NCBI GenBank assembly: GCA_964247745.1
Contig: CAXTVT010000109.1
Span: forward strand, 1 to 8,851
Reading direction: 5' to 3'
DNA length: 8,851 nt
DNA from: RH-AL1 sp964247745
GTDB taxonomy: Bacteria; Pseudomonadota; Alphaproteobacteria; Rhizobiales; Beijerinckiaceae
Shown here: piece after piece, positions 5,858 to 8,851 of the stretch
Layout of the letters: each line of letters opens with the position of its first letter
Numbering within the stretch: the stretch's first letter is position 1
Translations under genes and position numbers: made by a program
The notes under the pieces: model-generated
Database searches by the model: none
Told to the model about the DNA's origin: nothing
The model's input: the letters and a program-made list of their open reading frames with translations, nothing else

Positions 5858-7315
5858 ATGAGCAAGACCAGATTGACATGCGGGGCTCGGGGACGAGCCG
5901 GTATCGCCGCACTCGCCGCGCTGACGGTCGGGGTGCACTGCGGGGTCTCGATCGCTTCCGCCCAGGACCTCGGCACGGATCCGCCGATCAACGGCAATCC
6001 CGGAAACATCAGCCCGAAGATCGTGCCGGGCAATGCGCCCAAGCCGGCCGTCGCGTCGGGCTTCAACGGTCCGCTCGCGACCTTCGCCGCGCCTTTGGCC
6101 GACAAGGGCATCACCTTTCACGCGATCGCCCTGAACTTCTCAGAGGTCAATCCGAGTCTCGGTCTGGTCCGCGGGCGCGGCGCCAACTCGCTCTACGTCA
6201 TCGAGGGGGCCGATGCCGACCTCGGCAAGCTGCTCGGGCTCTCGGGTCTGTCGCTCCACTATGAGAACGTGTTCTTCCCGGCGACGGAGAACCTCAACAT
6301 CGCGGCGCAGATCGGCGACAGCCAGGTCGGCTACCAGCCGCCGTTCACGCCGCGCATCGCCCGGCTGTCGCGTGCGACGGTGGAGCAAAAAACGTTGGGC
6401 GACCACCTCGACATCGAGATCGGCGCGACGCATCCGGCCTACTACTATGCCCTGTTCAACTGCGACTCGATCAACAGCTGCTTCCAGGATCTGCTCTACC
6501 TGAACGCCGGCTACACCTCGTACAAGTTCTCGGTGCCCGGCGCCAATTTCGCCTACCAGGTCACGCCGACCGTCTACGCCCAGGCCGGCGTGTTCGCGAA
6601 CCAGCAGAACGCGAACGACCACGTCGGCTACGACTTCGGCAGCGAGAAGTACAACGGCGTGCTCGGCATGGGCGAGATCGGATCGAAGACCACTTTCGCG
6701 ACCAATCCGTATCCCTACAGCGTATCGGTGACCGGCTTCTTCACGACGCAGGATCACGTCGACTACAACGCGGCGACGGCCTACAATGGCGTCACGCGCA
6801 TCTCCAACGGCACGTCGGGCATCGTCGTGCAGGCCGACAAGGTGGTTTGGCGACGCGACGGCGGGGCCGATCCCACCAACGTCTCGCCGACCGCGCTCAA
6901 GTTCTACACCAGCATCGGCACGGCGATCGACTCCACCACGCCGATCCAGTCCGACATCTGGGTCGGCGCCACCCTGCTGTCGCCGTTCGTCGGGCGCCCG
7001 GCGGATCGCTTCGGACTCAAGTTCAACTGGGAGCGGCTCAATCCGAGCTACACGCAATACCTGACCGCGGCCAACGCCGTTTCGGGCGGCCCCGGCGGCG
7101 CGTCGCCCTACCAGCGCGACAAGTTCGTCTTCGAGGCCAACGCCCACATCCAGCTGCCGCTCGGCATGGCGTTCGAGCCGGTGGTCCAGTATGCCGTCAA
7201 TCCCAACAGCTTCTTCAACCCGCTGACGCCGGTGAAGGCTCACGACGGCGTCTATCTCGGCGGCACCTACGTCATCCCGATCGGCGTCATCCTGGGCTTC
7301 GCGGCGGCGACCTGA
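5858..7315 (+). CDS. OprB-like outer-membrane porin
   Basis: This 485-residue exported beta-barrel protein is probably of the OprB (carbohydrate-selective porin) family. A positively charged start (MSKTRLTCGARGR) and a hydrophobic core (14-30) lead to a likely signal peptidase site after ASA (33-35). The mature part has OprB-like landmarks: ADKGITFHAIALNF (81-94), LSLHYEN (131-137), DIEIGATHPAYYYALFN (185-201), TPTVYAQAGVF (236-246) and, near the end, EPVVQYAVNPNSFFNP (440-455). Cys202 and Cys208 could form a small disulfide loop. Start 5858 is preferred over ATG 5837 because GGGGGA precedes it and the signal peptide then begins properly. The chain ends GFAAAT instead of the terminal Phe usual for beta-barrels. 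Methylophilus has an amide/urea-inducible porin, FmdC, in its formamidase cluster (from memory); the neighbours here suggest an equivalent role. Confidence 0.78.
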   Translation: MSKTRLTCGARGRAGIAALAALTVGVHCGVSIASAQDLGTDPPINGNPGNISPKIVPGNAPKPAVASGFNGPLATFAAPLADKGITFHAIALNFSEVNPSLGLVRGRGANSLYVIEGADADLGKLLGLSGLSLHYENVFFPATENLNIAAQIGDSQVGYQPPFTPRIARLSRATVEQKTLGDHLDIEIGATHPAYYYALFNCDSINSCFQDLLYLNAGYTSYKFSVPGANFAYQVTPTVYAQAGVFANQQNANDHVGYDFGSEKYNGVLGMGEIGSKTTFATNPYPYSVSVTGFFTTQDHVDYNAATAYNGVTRISNGTSGIVVQADKVVWRRDGGADPTNVSPTALKFYTSIGTAIDSTTPIQSDIWVGATLLSPFVGRPADRFGLKFNWERLNPSYTQYLTAANAVSGGPGGASPYQRDKFVFEANAHIQLPLGMAFEPVVQYAVNPNSFFNPLTPVKAHDGVYLGGTYVIPIGVILGFAAAT

Positions 7316-7412
7316 GCCGCGACGCCATTCGGGCAACGAGCGAAGAAACGCGTCGCACCGGGGATCGGGGCGGCGCGTCGGCCGTGCAAGCCGAGCGGAC
7401 CGAGGTGCCGAA

Positions 7413-7428
7413 GAGGCAGGCGTGCCTC
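7413..7428 (+). repeat. Short perfect hairpin upstream of urease
   Basis: GAGGCA (7413-7418) and TGCCTC (7423-7428) form a perfect 6-pair stem with a 4-base GGCG loop, in the 153-base gap between the porin stop and ureAB. An overlapping alternative pairs CGAGG (7401-7405) with CCTCG (7425-7429). No T run follows. A wider dyad, GCGACGC/GCGTCGC, lies at 7319-7356. These could be part of a weak terminator or leader, or be chance structures in GC-rich DNA. I see no convincing promoter in this gap. Confidence 0.3.
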
Positions 7429-7468
7429 GCCGCCCTGTGTTAGCTTGCGACGATCATCCGGGGCCAAG

Positions 7469-8091
7469 ATGAAGCTCACCGCGCGGGAGAAGGACAAGCT
7501 GCTCGTCGCGATGGCCGCGGACGTCGCGCGCAAGCGGCTCGCGCGCGGGGTCAAGCTGAACTATCCGGAGACCGTGGCGCTGATCACGGACCACGTCGTC
7601 GAAGGGGCGCGCGACGGGCGATCCGTCGCCGACCTGATGGAGTCGGGCGCCCATGTGATCTCCGCCGCCGAGGTGATGGACGGCATCGACGCGATGATCC
7701 CGGACGTGCAGGTCGAGGCGACGTTCCCGGACGGGACCAAGCTCGTGACCGTGCACCATCCGATCCGAGGCGCAGCGGCAAACCGCATGATCCCGGGAGA
7801 GATCGTCACCGATGCCGGCGAGATCACCATGAACGAGGGCGCCGCCGTCGTCGACGTCATCGTCGCCAACACCGGCGACCGCCCGATCCAGGTCGGATCG
7901 CACTATCATTTCGCCGAAACCAATCCGGCTCTCGCCTTCGATCGCGCCGCGGCGCGCGGCCGACGCCTCGACATCGTCGCCGGCACCGCCGTGCGCTTCG
8001 AGCCGGGGCAGACCCGCAGCGTGCGGCTGATCCCGTTCGGCGGGACACGCGAGGTCCACGGCTTCCGCGGCGAGGTCATGGGAGCGCTCGA

Positions 8092-8095
<4 letters not shown>
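7469..8095 (+). CDS. ureAB: Urease gamma-beta fusion subunit
   Basis: The 208-residue protein joins two urease structural subunits in one frame. Residues 1-100 are the gamma subunit (UreA): MKLTAREKDKLLV, the NYPETVALI segment, and VTVHHPI at 93-99. Residues about 107-208 are the beta subunit (UreB): MIPGEI (107-112), QVGSHYHFAETNPAL (141-155) and a C-terminal GFRGEVMG. A linker of roughly 7 residues (RGAAANR) connects them. Urease hydrolyses urea to ammonia and carbamate in the cytoplasm; these subunits frame the alpha subunit and carry no nickel ligands. Separate ureA and ureB genes of about 100 residues each are the common arrangement; fusions are known in Helicobacter and some other bacteria. 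ATG 7469 matches the usual UreA start; the GGGG upstream (7460-7463) is a weak ribosome-binding site, and an in-frame TTG at 7445 is less likely. Confidence 0.93.

Positions 8096-8851
<756 letters not shown>

Noticed and set aside
6140..7336. A 398-codon minus-strand frame opposite the porin gene
   Set aside because: It is a compositional shadow with repeated Arg/Val/Gly/Asp and no recognisable domain. The porin frame has a signal peptide and family landmarks.
7404..7419. A sigma-54 promoter (GG-N10-GC) upstream of ureAB
   Set aside because: Only the GG and GC cores match. The flanking consensus is absent, and this spacing is frequent by chance in GC-rich DNA.

Overview
The window is GC-rich bacterial DNA with tightly packed genes. 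The best guess is an alphaproteobacterium, probably Hyphomicrobiales-like. This rests on base composition, on the UrtE/FmdA/AmiE sequences, and on a fused urease gamma-beta subunit. The species cannot be named from the sequence alone. It reads as one chromosomal island for scavenging nitrogen from urea and short-chain amides. No tRNA, rRNA, CRISPR, insertion sequence or phage gene was seen.

Layout, left to right. (1) The C-terminal end of urtD and the complete urtE are the two ATPases of the urea ABC importer; its other genes should lie to the left. (2) On the same strand, closely spaced, follow fmdA (formamidase), fmdB (small zinc-ribbon protein), a MetX-like alpha/beta hydrolase and an mARC/YcbX-type MOSC protein. 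The gaps are 7 to 55 bases, which suggests one transcript. (3) amiE (aliphatic amidase) is convergent with that block and read on the minus strand, with a likely hairpin terminator in the 55-base gap. (4) A roughly 300-base region between amiE and a divergent OprB-type porin gene is the largest non-coding stretch. It holds several dyad symmetries, a strong hairpin just before the porin start and a possible 23-codon leader ORF. (5) The porin is followed by urease: a fused gamma-beta subunit (ureA-ureB in one frame), then ureC (alpha subunit), which starts at a TTG overlapping the ureAB stop and runs off the right edge.

How the parts fit. The porin could admit small amides and urea across the outer membrane, and UrtABCDE would import urea across the inner membrane. 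FmdA, AmiE and urease would then release ammonia from formamide, aliphatic amides and urea. The MetX-like hydrolase and the MOSC protein sit inside this block with no assigned job and are the most interesting unknowns. The other candidate novelty is the 5' leader of the porin gene, where a short ORF ends inside the stem of a hairpin.
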